Shown in pieces: positions 23,501 to 35,037 of a stretch of 64,000 nt of DNA; position 1 is the first letter of the stretch, and every line of letters starts with the position of its first letter. The DNA lies in the NCBI GenBank assembly GCA_030734395.1, contig JAUZTG010000012.1, positions 372,001-436,000 of the forward strand. Direction: 5' to 3'. Source of the DNA: Sarocladium kiliense. Lineage: Eukaryota > Ascomycota > Sordariomycetes > Hypocreales > Sarocladiaceae. Under the pieces are notes generated by a model. It saw nothing but the letters and a program-made list of their open reading frames with translations, was not told the origin of the DNA and made no database searches. The translations under genes were made by a program, and so were the position numbers.

Positions 23501-26498
23501 ATGTCGCAGTCACCAATGATCTCGGTGCCTCTCAAGGCAACGAACGAGATCGACTGGGTTGCGCCTTTGAAGGCATATATCCGTGATACCTATGGCGATG
23601 ATCCTGAGCGTTATGCGGAAGAATGCGCCACGCTCAATCGCCTGCGCCAGGACATGCGTGGTGCTGGAAAGGAGACTGCATCGGGAAGGGATATGCTTTA
23701 TCGCTACTATGGCCAGCTTGAGCTTCTTGACCTGAGATTTCCGGTTGATGAACAGCACATCAAGATCTCCTTTACTTGGTACGAATTCTCCCAATTACTG
23801 ACCAACTGACCTCCATAGACTGCGCATTTGACCTGCATTATGAATAAAGGACTGACAATGGCCTACATAGGTTCGATGCGTTTACCCAAAAGTCTACCGC
23901 CCAGTACTCTTTAGCCTTCGAAAAAGCCTCCATCATCTTCAACATGGCCGCTGTGCTCTCCTGCGCCGCCGCCAACCAGAACCGCGCCTCGGACGAGTCT
24001 GCCCTGAAGTCCGCTTATCACTCCTTCCAGGCATCGGCAGGCATGTTCACTTATATCAATGAGAACTTCCTCCACGCGCCTTCAACGGACTTGAGCCGCG
24101 AGACCGTCAAAACCCTCATCCACGTCACGCTTGCCCAGGCGCAGGAGATCTTCCTCGAGAAACAGGTCGCCGACCAAAAGAAGGTGGGATTATTGGCAAA
24201 GCTGGCGGCGCAAGCCGGATATCTTTATAGTCAAGCTGTCGAAGGCGTTCAAGAGAACGTGCAAAAGGCCATATTTGAACGTGTTTGGCTGTTGGTGGTC
24301 CAGATCAAAGCCAACCTTCTCAACTCCATGGCGATGTACTACCAAGCGACTGCCGACGATGACGCGAATCAACACGGCAGCGCAGTCGCGCGCCTGCAAG
24401 CAGCTGAAGGGCTTGCGAAGGAGGCCGAAAGAATCGCCAGGGGATTCCCCTCAACCATGCCACCAATGTCGAACCTCGGTGCCGAGTGTGGCGGTATTCT
24501 GCAGGAGATGTCGAAGCGACACCTGTCTCTTGTTCGGGACAAACTCACAGAGGCCATCAAGGATAATGACTACATCTACCACCAGCCTGTGCCTGCGGAA
24601 GCCAGCTTAGCTGCGATCCCCAAGCTTCCCGCCGCAAAGCCGATCCCAGTGAGTGAGCTCTACGCAGGGCAGGATATCCAGCGGATCACCGGGCCGGACC
24701 TGTTTTCCAAGATTGTGCCCCTGGCCGTGACGGAATCGGCCAGCCTGTACGATGAGGAGAAAGCGAAACTTGTAAGAGCCGCAACTGAGAGGGTTGAAAC
24801 CGCCAATGGCGAGATGGCGGCCAGCTTGGATTACCTGCGGTTGCCTGGTGCTTTGCAGGTCTTGAAAGGCGGCTTTGACCGGGATATCCTCCCGGACGAG
24901 GACTTCCGTCAGTGGTGTGACGATGTTGCCAATCACGAGAATCCAGGCACAGTTTTCGACTTTCTCAGAAAAGAGAAGGAGTCAGTTGTGTCCATCCTGG
25001 ATAAGAGCTCGAAGCAGCTGGATATGGAGGAGAGTGTGTGCGAGAAGATGCGCTCCAAATACGAGAACGATTGGACGCAGCAACCGAGCTCAAGATTGAC
25101 TTCCACCTTGCGGAGCGATATCCGAAACTATCGCGAGGCTCTAGAAGAGGCTGCCCGGAGCGATAACCAGTTGGCGGCGAAGCTGCGGCAGAACGAACCA
25201 GAGTTTGATGAGATGCGGCGAGCCGCTCAGGAGGGCGAGGTCGACCAACTCTTCCAAAGAGCAGTAGCGCACGTGCGAAGAACTGGAAGCAACGCCGCTA
25301 GTCCTTCGGGGATTGAGGCGAACCTGCTGGATGCGGATCTCGATGAAGGGGAGCCAAGTGTAGTGGCACAGATCGAGCACGTGGAGGATATTCTCAAGAA
25401 GCTGAACCTGGTTAAGCGAGAACGAAACCACGTGTTGAAGGATCTGAAGGAGAAGGTATGTTGACTTCTGCACGGCAGATACGCAAGACTGCACTAACAT
25501 GTCTTCAGGTCCGAAAAGACGATATCTCGCAGATCCTCATTCTCAACAAGAAGTCAATAGCAAATTACGAGGACCAACTTTTCCAGCAGGAACTGGAGAA
25601 GTACAGGAAGCACAATGACAGGTTCATGCAGGCACACCACAAGCAGACAGCACTCCTCAAGGACCTTAGCAGTACCTTCAATACCCTCCTGCAAGACAAA
25701 CGCGTGCGATCCGAGCAGAGCAAGTACGAAGCTATCCAGCGGCAGCGATCTTCAGTCATCAACAGGTACAAGCGAGCGTATCACGAATTTTTGGACCTAA
25801 CTTCAGGCCTGCAAAGTGCCAAAAACTGGTACGCTGAGATCAGGGACACGGTGGCAAGCCTGGAGAAGAACGTAGAAACATTCGTCAACAACCGGAGATC
25901 GGAGGGTGCCCAGCTGTTGAACCAGATCGAAGAGAACCGATCGACAAACAAGAGCGCGCAGGCAGAAATGGAACGCGAAAGGTTACGCGGGTTGATGGAG
26001 CGCATGTCGATGGAGCCGGGTTCAGCTACATCGCCGTCACAGCAGACGCCTCCAACACCGCAGCAGCAGCACAGTGCTCGTCCAACACCTGCACCACTGT
26101 TCCAACCCGGACAGGCACCGCGGTATCCTCAAGTGAACTACCAGGGACAGTACGGAGCGCCTACGTCACCTCCACCAACACAGACACAGCATGCCATGCA
26201 GCAGCAGAGCTACGGTGGGTACGCGAGTCCACCTGCTACGCAACAGTCATTCGCGCCGCCGCCAGTCAACACGTACGGCGCACCGCAGCAGCAACAGGCG
26301 ACCTATAACCCGAGCATGTACGGACGCGCACCGGGACCGACCTCACCGCCGGCGACTCAGACGTCGTTCAATCTCCGTAGCGCCGGACCGCAGTCGCCGC
26401 CAGCCCACCAAACATCGTTCGGAATGGGCCCGGCGTCGCCGCCACCGACTCAGACATCGTTTGGACACCCACACTCTACGTACGGCAACCCACAGGTA

Positions 26499-26530
<32 letters not shown>

Positions 26531-26726
26531 GGCGTACGGCGGATACGTGCCACCGCCTCCGCCTCCAGGACCACCGCCATTGGGACCTCAGCAGACCATT
26601 CACTACGGTCAGTTGGAGTTTACGCCGACGCAGCAGCGGGCACCTCACCAGCAGCAACAGCCGCAGCCTCAGCATCAACAGCAGCAACAACATGATCCAT
26701 GGGCGGGGCTAAGTGCGTGGAAGTAA
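23501..26726 (+). CDS. bro1: BRO1, ESCRT-associated Bro1-domain protein (multivesicular body sorting)
   Basis: Three exons: 23501-23778, 23871-25455 and 25509-26726, giving 1026 residues. The N-terminal third (about 1-390) is a Bro1 domain starting MSQSPMISVPLK, which fits Bro1 rather than PalA/Rim20. A coiled-coil V domain follows (about 400-720). The last 300 residues are Pro/Gln-rich, with a PPPPPPGPPP run, poly-Gln and a repeated SPP-x-x-QTSF module. Bro1 binds Snf7 on endosomes, recruits the Doa4-type deubiquitinase and supports cargo sorting into multivesicular bodies. The start is the first ATG of the frame and exon joins keep the frame. I see no damage. Confidence 0.95.
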
Positions 26727-27733
26727 ACCCAAAAGGTGGACAGCGGCATGGTGGTGGCATTTGACCCTGGTGCATTGTGGGACGGCGAGTCAATGGAAGC
26801 ATTACAAAGACATGGCGGCTAGGCAAGCATCATGGGCGAAGAAGGATGGCTGCATCTCATGTATGGTGTTTTGGTCTTGATGTAGTCAGCTGGGCAGATA
26901 GTACATAGCCGATGATGTTTGTGGTTTACAGCATAGACGACAAAGTAAGAGTCTCATTTCCCAAAGCCACCCGCGATTGTTGATGACCCAGGAGTGGCAA
27001 AGATGAACTGGAAATAAGCTTGAGGGGAATAAGAGCTGACTAGCTGTCGGTCCAAGGAGCAGGAACAAAGTACTCCATCTATCCCGGGCGATCGGAAGTC
27101 TGTTGCTCTACCGTGTCCCGGAGATGGTGCTCGGGGATGTGGTTTATTCCCAGTCTAACTACGTACGAAAAGGGGAAAATAGGCGATGGATCTTTTACCT
27201 CACAGGCAGATTCCAGCTCCAAATTAGTTTCACGGCAACGGTGAGTGGCTGGTCGGGGCACCATCGGAGCTGGTACCAGCGCGAAAGTGGGCGGCCCGCC
27301 TCCACAAGCGGTCGGGGCCAACCAGGGAAAGGCGGGGGATGGTATTTCTGGTGGCAGATGCGGAGGAGAGATTAGAGGATTTGTCATTTGGCTTTGAGTT
27401 CTGACGTACCGGAATATTTGTCCGAGGATCAGAGTGCTCAGGTGAGTAGGGGGACGGAGTCTTGGGGGAATCGGAGGTGGTTGAGACGTTGGGTGGGAGG
27501 TGCCGACGGGTGTCCGCCGGGGGTTAAGTAACCCTTTGATCCTTCGGACCGAGGCGTCGTTGACCTCATCGCGGGAGGGAAGTTCGCTCTGCTAATTCTT
27601 TTCCCCAGCTTCTCATCACAGAAAGTTTCGAACGCGCTGCAATTCCCCCCCTGGATCAACTTGGCTTGTGATTTCTTGAGGTTAGATTTCACTTTGAAGG
27701 AAAAGGAAAGGAAAGGAAAGGAAGACAGCGACG
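26727..27733. other. Intergenic region between BRO1 and the flavocytochrome gene
   Basis: This holds the BRO1 3' flank and the promoter/leader of the next gene. The leader ends in a (GGAAA)n tract just before the start codon. No coding region is seen. Confidence 0.55.
27699..27724. repeat. (GGAAA)n microsatellite in a 5' leader
   Basis: About five imperfect GGAAA units, ending 9 bp before the ATG at 27734, so the mRNA would carry a purine-rich stretch directly before the start codon. Confidence 0.85.
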
Positions 27734-29497
27734 ATGCCTCTGACTGGTGGCGAGGTTGCTGAGCACAGCTCGGCGGAGAGCTGCTGGGTGATTGTCCATG
27801 TGAGTTTTGACGTGCTCTGAGCTCTGAGAACCTGGAGAGGTGAACCTGATCTTTGAGAATTGCAATGCTGACCTTTTGTCTCATCAATCCAGGGCAAAGC
27901 CTACGATGTCACCGAGTTCCTCCCGGGTGAGTCTCTTATCCGCTCTCACTCTCGCCTCCGCAATCACCTACTAACTCTCCTAAAGAACATCCCGGCGGTC
28001 CCAAGATCATCCTCAAGTATGCCGTACGTTGCATTATCATCCCAATCTTACAGCCGGCCATACTAACAAGTCACTAGGGCAAGGACGCCACCGAGGAATA
28101 TGACCCCATCCACCCTCCAGACACCCTCGACAAGTACCTCCCCAAGGATAAGCACCTTGGCCCAGTCGACATGTCCACCGTTGAGCGCGAGCGCAAGGCA
28201 GACGACCCCGATGAGGTTGAGCGCGTGAAGCGACTGGAGCAGAAGCCGCTCCTGTCGCAGTGCTACAACCTTCATGACTTTGAGGCTGTCGCTCGGAGGG
28301 TCATGAAGAAGACTGCTTGGGGATACTACTCCAGTGCCGCCGATGATGAGATCGTAAGTCCTCCATACTACCTCCCGGAATCTCTCATATGAACCCTTTG
28401 GAACTCGTAACTGACTCTTTCCCCAGACCATGCGCGAGAACCACAGCGCCTACCACCGCGTCTGGTTCCGACCCCAAATCCTCGTCGACGTCGAAAACAT
28501 CGACCTCTCCACCACAATGCTCAATACCCCCTGCTCTCTCCCCTTCTACGTCACCGCCACCGCCCTCGGCAAACTCGGCAATCCAGAGGGTGAAGTCGTC
28601 CTCACCCGCGCCGCCCACACCCACAACGTCATCCAGATGATCCCTACCCTCGCATCCTGCTCCTTCGATGAGATCGTCGATGCGAAGAAGGGAGACCAGG
28701 TGCAATGGCTGCAGCTTTATGTCAACAAGGACCGGAAGATCACGAAAGGGATTGTGGAGCATGCGGAGAAGAGGGGATGTAAAGGCCTGTTCATCACGGT
28801 TGATGCGCCGCAGCTGGGCAGGAGAGAGAAGGATATGCGCTCCAAGTTCGAAGATCCGGGTAGTAACGTCCAATCTGGCACGCAAACCGATAACACACAA
28901 GGAGCAGCCCGCGCCATCTCCTCCTTCATCGACCCTTCCTTGTCCTGGAAGGACATCCCGTGGTTCCAGTCCATCACCAAAATGCCCATCATCCTCAAGG
29001 GCGTCCAACGCGTCGAAGACGTCCTCAAAGCCGCCGAGATCGGCGTCCAAGGCGTCGTCCTCTCCAACCACGGCGGTCGTCAACTCGACTTCGCCCCCTC
29101 GGGTATCGAGGTCCTCGCTCAAACGATGCCGATCCTCCGTGAACGAGGGCTCGACAAGAACTTCGAAGTCTTCATTGACGGTGGTGTCCGTCGCGGAACA
29201 GATATCCTCAAAGCTCTGTGTCTTGGTGCAAAGGGCGTTGGTATTGGTAGACCGTTCTTGTATGCTATGAGCGCGTATGGGCAGGATGGCGTGGAGAGGG
29301 CGATGCAGTTATTGAAGGACGAGATGGAGATGAATATGAGGTTGATTGGGTGTCCGAGGATTCAGGATTTGCATCCTGGGTTGGTGGATACGAAGGCGTT
29401 GGGGATGCATGGGAATGCGACGCCGGCCGATAATCTCTCGACGGCCGTGTATGACCCGTTGGCGGTGCCGGAGCAGAGGCCCAAGTCGAAGCTGTAA
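27734..29497 (+). CDS. Flavocytochrome b2-type FMN 2-hydroxyacid dehydrogenase (L-lactate dehydrogenase, cytochrome-like)
   Basis: Five exons: 27734-27799, 27893-27926, 27986-28023, 28078-28353 and 28427-29497, giving 494 residues. Residues 1-75 are a cytochrome b5 domain with heme ligands His35 (HPGG) and His58 (IHPP). Residues about 115-480 are an FMN-dependent alpha-hydroxyacid dehydrogenase barrel with catalytic His353 and Arg356 in SNHGGRQLD. Yeast Cyb2 with this order oxidises L-lactate to pyruvate and passes electrons to cytochrome c in the intermembrane space. This protein begins at the b5 domain with no visible mitochondrial presequence, so it may be cytosolic or a paralogue with another hydroxyacid substrate. 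The gene converges on CTF18 (225 bp gap). Confidence 0.92.
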
Positions 29498-29722
29498 GGG
29501 ATGAGTCGCTTGCTGCTGCTTGCTTTGAGATAGTACTTGTATTTTGGGTATGCTGTTTAGACATACATCAAGTAGTTTTGTGCGAATGTAGATATACGAT
29601 GCCCAATTTACCTTATTCAAACGCCCAACTAGCAATGCGAAGGCTATGAATCTTGGACTTTCCATGCAAAAGAAAACAATCATCATCATCATCAGCTCCT
29701 AGTGACAATAGCCGTTTAGCCT

Positions 29723-32700
29723 TTAAAGCCCTCCCAAGAATTCCTGCAACGTGATCGGCTTCCTCACCGCATTGTTCAAGCCTTCATGATACGTCACCCA
29801 AACCTTCTTCTTCCCCTCCTTCCTTGCCCTACTTTCCGCCACAGCATTGACATCCAATTCCGCCAATGGCCTCACCTCTACCACGCGACCGAAGAAGTCT
29901 CGCTTGACGGTCACTGCGGGCTTACCGTCGTAGCTGTTTTCTTGGTTTGAGAGGCTATGGATTGTCGGCATAGGGAGTGCTGCTGCAGCAGTTGAGGTGG
30001 TGGCACCGGCAGTGAATCGGGCTTGTCGAGCTTGGGCTTCGCGTTGGGCGATTGTGCGTTGGAGTTCTTGATCGAGGACCTGCCGGACTGCGTATCGGAT
30101 TGGGGCGCTCGAGGGGAGGAAGAGAGACGCTGCTGTTTCGTATGTAGCGAGTGCATCAAGATCACTGTTTTCTGTTAGTTCCTCACATGCCATTGAAAGG
30201 TGAAGAATGTGTTGACTCACGGCTCCATACGGTAGACAAACTGAGCGTTTGTCCCAGGGCTGTCACTCTCGATCTTCCCCTTGACAACTGCAACGCCCAC
30301 CTCAGCAAGTACCTCGGCGGCCCGCCTGACCATCTGTCTTTCACCCTCTTTCCTGACACTGGCTGTCGATCCTTGACTTCCGCCAACAACAACGGGCTTG
30401 ACGTCCGGAGAAACCATCCTGATGAGGTAAGGTAGGAAATCAGTCGCCATGTCCTCAGCGCTGCGGAACAGCCGCATCATCGTCGGGTTGAGTTGACCCT
30501 GCAAGGCCTGTAGTTGCGCCCGATTCTGCTTCTCCGCCTCGAAAGCTTGGTAATCGCCTCGTGCTCCGGAGAAAGGCAGAGGTGGTGCTGCATCTTCCTC
30601 CATAGCGTCTGCTCCCCAGCGCTTCTCATACGCAGGATTGGCGACGTAATGGCGTTTTGGAGAGGCAAAGAGGTGATGCCATGCGAGAACAGGCTGGCAA
30701 AGATACGGCGCAAGCTCCCATTCTTGACTGGCGTAGAGTCTCGATTGACACTCATCGTGGAAATTTAACCACTCGTATGCCTCGTTCGGCTTCGTCAGGT
30801 AGAGATCATCATTGTACTCGCGGTTTGGGTACTCCGCAAATATCTCCGTAATAATGTGGCTGATCTCGCCGCTCGTATCGACCATTTGCCTTAGTCGGTC
30901 CATGGCATATTTCTTCCGCTGCTCACCAAGGCCGAGCTCTGTCTTGGGCTGTTCATGCTTCGTCTTGCTTTCTGACAGATCGAGAGCCTGCTTAGGAAAG
31001 CCTCCTCCTTCTTGAAACAAGCGGGAGACAATGTCCTTGACGTTTCCTCGACCTAGGCCACGAGAGCCAGCCGCGCCACTCGTCAGATCATGCAGAATAT
31101 TGCGTTCAATCCATTGTTTGGTGAGACTTGCATTGCCGGCAAGTGATGAGGCTTTGAACCGACCGGCCACCCATTCTCCCACAACCATCACACCGCGCAA
31201 GTCGCCTTCCACAGTGCTCTCTGCACCGCGTTTGGCATCGATGCCGCTGCTCATCCCCCAAGCCGCCTCGCAAAGCTTTCGAGCTGCATCCTTGTCGCAA
31301 GGAATACCCTCCTTTTCGAACACGCCCTTCAGCCTGCCCACGACAGCATCCATTTGCGGCCGACCTACGTGGACGATCTCGGCCAAATTGGACTGTCGCA
31401 AAGGTCTCAAAGACGGATGGTAGACATCATTGCAGATGAGAATTAAAGGTCGCATAAGTCGGAAGTCATCCCCCTTCTTCTTGCGACCGTAGCTGGCTGA
31501 GGTCGCGCCACCGGAGTTCTTCTGATCAATGAGGACGAGATCAATCAGTGCCTTGATGAACCCGCCTTCACCTGAGCCTCCGGACCCTGAGACGACACCA
31601 TCAACCTCATCAACAATCACGCATGCTGGCTTTGCGGCTTTCACTGATCCATCTGCAGCCTTGCGATTGCTGACTGTCTTGACAGACTCGGTGCCCAGGC
31701 TTGTGCGAATGCGGTTCTTGACTACATCGCGACTGCGGTCATCGCTGGCATTGACTTCCATCACTTCGTAGCCGGCTTGCCTCGCGCACACGTGGGCCAA
31801 TGTTGTCTTGCCCAGACCAGGGGGTCCCGTGAGCATCAGGATCTTCCTGTGTGGCTTTTCCTCTTCAGGGCCCTGCTTCGCGGGCCGTCGGTTGATCACT
31901 GGTCTTGATTTGACCATGCCAGGGAACACTATTGGATCCCACTTCTTCAGCCACCGCAAAACCAGTCTGTTCGTACTATCATCACCACATAGATCCATGA
32001 AGTTTCGAGCACGGTACTTTTCCGTCCACAATAGGGTCTTCTTGACCTTCTTCCCAGGTACATGTGCTTCGACAGACGGTAGAGGTCTGTCGGGTTGAAC
32101 CTTAGTAGGGGGTTTCGCAGCCAGCTCGGCTTTAGCTTTGTCGACAAGCTCGTGTACTTCGATACCGTAATAACTTCTCTTCGCGCGACCCTCTTTCGTT
32201 CTTGATCTGGCTGCGACCATCGACTCGTATGAGGCCGCTTTGGTTTCTTTCCGCTGAACAATGGCTATAGCTTTGCCGCTACAAGTTCTGATGGTATAAG
32301 AAGACCGTGCGTTGGAAGAGAGAGGCGAGTCTCGTGCCCAAAGTGGGACAGCAGGTTGGGAGGACTGCGTCACGTTGCTGAACGGGGCGTTGCCCTCTGT
32401 CTGAGTGCGTGGTTGTGCGTCTTGACTTGACACCTCGGCCTCTTCAGGTGCTTCGGTCTGGCTGCCGTCGTCTCTTGGATCGTGAAGCATGCGCCTCTTG
32501 GGTGAGGGAGCATTAACATCTTCATCTTCGACTGTGCCCTTCGCGTTGTCGTTTTTGGTTACGCCCAGATCCCCGTTGTTATCGGCTTCGTCATCATCAT
32601 CATCCTCGTCGAGCACGAATGGCCCTGATGGTTTTGATCGTACTTTGGTGGGCGGCTTCGTGCTTGGATTTGGCCGCTTCACTGCCTGTGGTGGTGATGA

Positions 32701-32739
32701 GCTTTCCGGGAAGCGTATCGGAGAGGAAGCGGACAGCAT
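29723..32739 (-). CDS. ctf18: CTF18, large subunit of the alternative RFC clamp loader
   Basis: Two exons on the minus strand, 32739-30221 and 30164-29723, giving 986 residues. The frame is open further upstream (to 32982), but those residues look non-coding and the ATG of MLSASSPIRF is the better start. Residues 1-230 are acidic and disordered. The AAA+ module carries Walker A GPPGLGKTT (305-313) and Walker B VIVDEVD (374-380). The C-terminal tail ends in a conserved-looking segment (VRKPITLQEFLGGL); in other Ctf18 proteins the tail binds Dcc1-Ctf8. Ctf18-RFC loads PCNA and supports sister-chromatid cohesion and the S-phase checkpoint. It shares a 394-bp upstream region with NAM9. Confidence 0.93.
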
Positions 32740-33133
32740 CGTGGCGCTTTGAGTCGAATTAGACGAGAAGGAGCCAACATGCAAATGAATTTCGTTGCGT
32801 CCAATTCGGGTTGAGGTGAAGCCTGCGGGTGCAATATCATATGGCTTCCCCGTTGTAAGGGATCTGTGGTCGCGTCGCGTCAATGGAACCGCGTCAAGTG
32901 GTTCTGAGCGTCCCAAACGGGCAAGTGGGCTTCCGACACAAAAGCCAATGCATAAACCAAACCGTTGTGCACAACTGCACAAATAGACGCCTGACTAAGC
33001 ATCGCCCTGCGGAAAAACCCTCCGCCGTCATCACCCGAAAATTGTACCAACGCGTTGAGCTTCATTCTTGATTGACAGACTTCAGGAGCTTCGGAAAGCC
33101 AACGTCTCCTCGAAGCGCCGCCACATCTTCAAG
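32740..33133. promoter_or_regulatory. Short divergent promoter shared by CTF18 and NAM9
   Basis: 394 bp separate the two start codons. No TATA box is apparent. One short region must serve a nuclear replication gene and a mitochondrial ribosome gene. Confidence 0.5.
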
Positions 33134-34849
33134 ATGCGGAAACCACCGCGTTATTTCAACCTCCAGAGGCCGGTATGTTGATTTAGCAGATCAATGCCTT
33201 TTGCGACCCATTGAGGCAAGGATGTGGTGATCATGCGACAGCAGCTAACTCGAGATGTTGGACAGAAACTCCGGTTATCTTGGAACAAGCACAATGTCTA
33301 CAACTTGGCACGCATGGTCGGCCGTGACCGATCGACCGCCGACCGAATGACCTTCTTCCAGATGAAATGGGACGCCAAATCGAGAACACGAGGTTACCAC
33401 GGTGAACATATTGCGGAGAAGAAATGGAAACGCATGTTCTCTCACCGTCTTATGTCGGCCGTCGATCTCCCTCCTCAGTACCTCGCCGAAAACGATGGAT
33501 CCGAACAAGCAGCTGGTCGTGGTTCGGGTGTCAGCACCAACGAGGTGACTGCCGAGAAATACTCCAATCTTCGAAAGGCTGCGACCAAGTCACGAGTCAC
33601 GCACGGCATACAACGGCCCAGCATGAAGCGTGGCGATCCCGAACTCATGCTGTCAAAGCATCACCCCGACATGACGCCCTACATGCAGATGGCATATGCG
33701 CCTCTGGAGAGGAGACTTGACATGGCTGTGTTCCGTGCTCTGTTCGCAAGCAGCGTGCGACAGGCCCGCCAATTCATCATCCACGGCGCTGTTGAGGTCA
33801 ACGGCAAGAAGGTAGGCCTCAGCCACTTCGTCAAGACTGAGGGCATCGATTACTGACTTTGATTTCAGATGGTTCACCCTTCATACCAGCTCAACCCCGG
33901 CGACATGTTCCAGGTTGAGGTCGAGAAGGTCCTGTACGGCACCGGCAAGCAACACGATCCCCGTGGCGAGGAGAAGGTCCCCAAGAACCCTGAGGTTGCA
34001 CAAAAGCGACGCATTCGCCGATACGCTGAGAAGGGTGCCAAGACCGAGCCCGAGGCCGAGGAGAGGCCGTGGCAGAAGTTCTGGGAAGACTTGAAGGGTC
34101 TGGAGGGACACCCCAAGTTCAAGGACTTGAAGGAGGTGACTCAAGAGCCTCACATCATTCTCTCAAAGATCCAACAAGTCAAGAATAGGGCGGATGAGAA
34201 TGGGAAGCTCGATCGTGCGGGACGTGAGATCTTGAAGGACGTCTTGAACCGGACGAGGCGCCTTCTGGGCAACCTCCCCGAGGACACCAAGCTCGAGGAG
34301 ATGGTGGCTGACTTCCGGCTGCTGCTCGCCAACCGCGATGCACTCTTCACCGAGCTCCTTGAGGAGGCCGAGAAGAACCCTGCGCCGGCGACAGAGGCTG
34401 CCAGCGAGACCGCCGCTGCCCCCGAAACGGCGGAAAATGCCGATGCTGCTGCTGAGACCTCCCCGAGCCAGGAGCGTCGTATCAAGAAGGCCACTGCAGG
34501 TCTTACCAAGGAGCAAGCCGCAAGGCTGAGAACCACCCTCGAGAAGGACCAGTTCAGGCTGTCCAACGAAGCCATGCGGAACCTCGCCCAGTTCATCAGG
34601 CAAGACGAGGAGAATCCATACGACGAGTCAAAGCCCTACAAGACCCCCTGGGAGCCACGGCCGTTCATGTCTGCTTTCGCTTTCATCCCTCGTTATCTCG
34701 AGGTCAACCCCAACATCTGCGCGGCGGTCTACCTCCGTCATCCTGTTGCTCGTAAGGGTATGGCTGAGGTGCCGACGCCGTTCAGCTACCTTACCAACCA
34801 GCTGGCGCATAACTGGTACTTGCAGCGTGGTCCGAGGATAAGGAATTGA
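33134..34849 (+). CDS. nam9: Mitochondrial small-subunit ribosomal protein uS4m (NAM9)
   Basis: Three exons: 33134-33172 (39 nt), 33266-33811 and 33869-34849, giving 521 residues. The start MRKPPRYFNLQRP is too short to form an obvious ORF on its own but gives a typical NAM9 N-terminus once spliced. An S4 RNA-binding domain spans about residues 166-225 (RQARQFIIHGAVEVNGKK then MVHPSYQLNPGD), with intron 2 falling inside it. The remaining C-terminal half is charged and Ala/Glu-rich, a fungal mitoribosomal extension. uS4m is an early assembly protein of the mitochondrial 37S subunit. The gene converges on the STAND gene with 188 bp between stops. Confidence 0.95.
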
Positions 34850-35037
34850 GAGGCGAACGGGTAGTAGAGTACTAGGAAAAATAGGAAGCTATGTAAGATG
34901 GCGTGTACAGCATTACTGATAGAAGCATTGTATATTTACTGCCAGTCGAGATGGGAGGCATCTAGTTTCAAAACTTCGCTATCTTGATCATGTCTATCCT
35001 GAAGGTTTCGTGTCGTCGTAGTAGCACGGCCTGCGGC

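Noticed and set aside
28385..29122. 245-codon open frame on the minus strand
   Set aside because: Antisense to the flavocytochrome b2 barrel; GC-rich third positions in the real gene keep the other strand open.
30221..32982. Longer CTF18 start at 32982
   Set aside because: The extra 81 residues are Cys/Arg-rich, unlike Ctf18 N-termini, and would overlap the short divergent promoter; the ATG at 32739 fits better.
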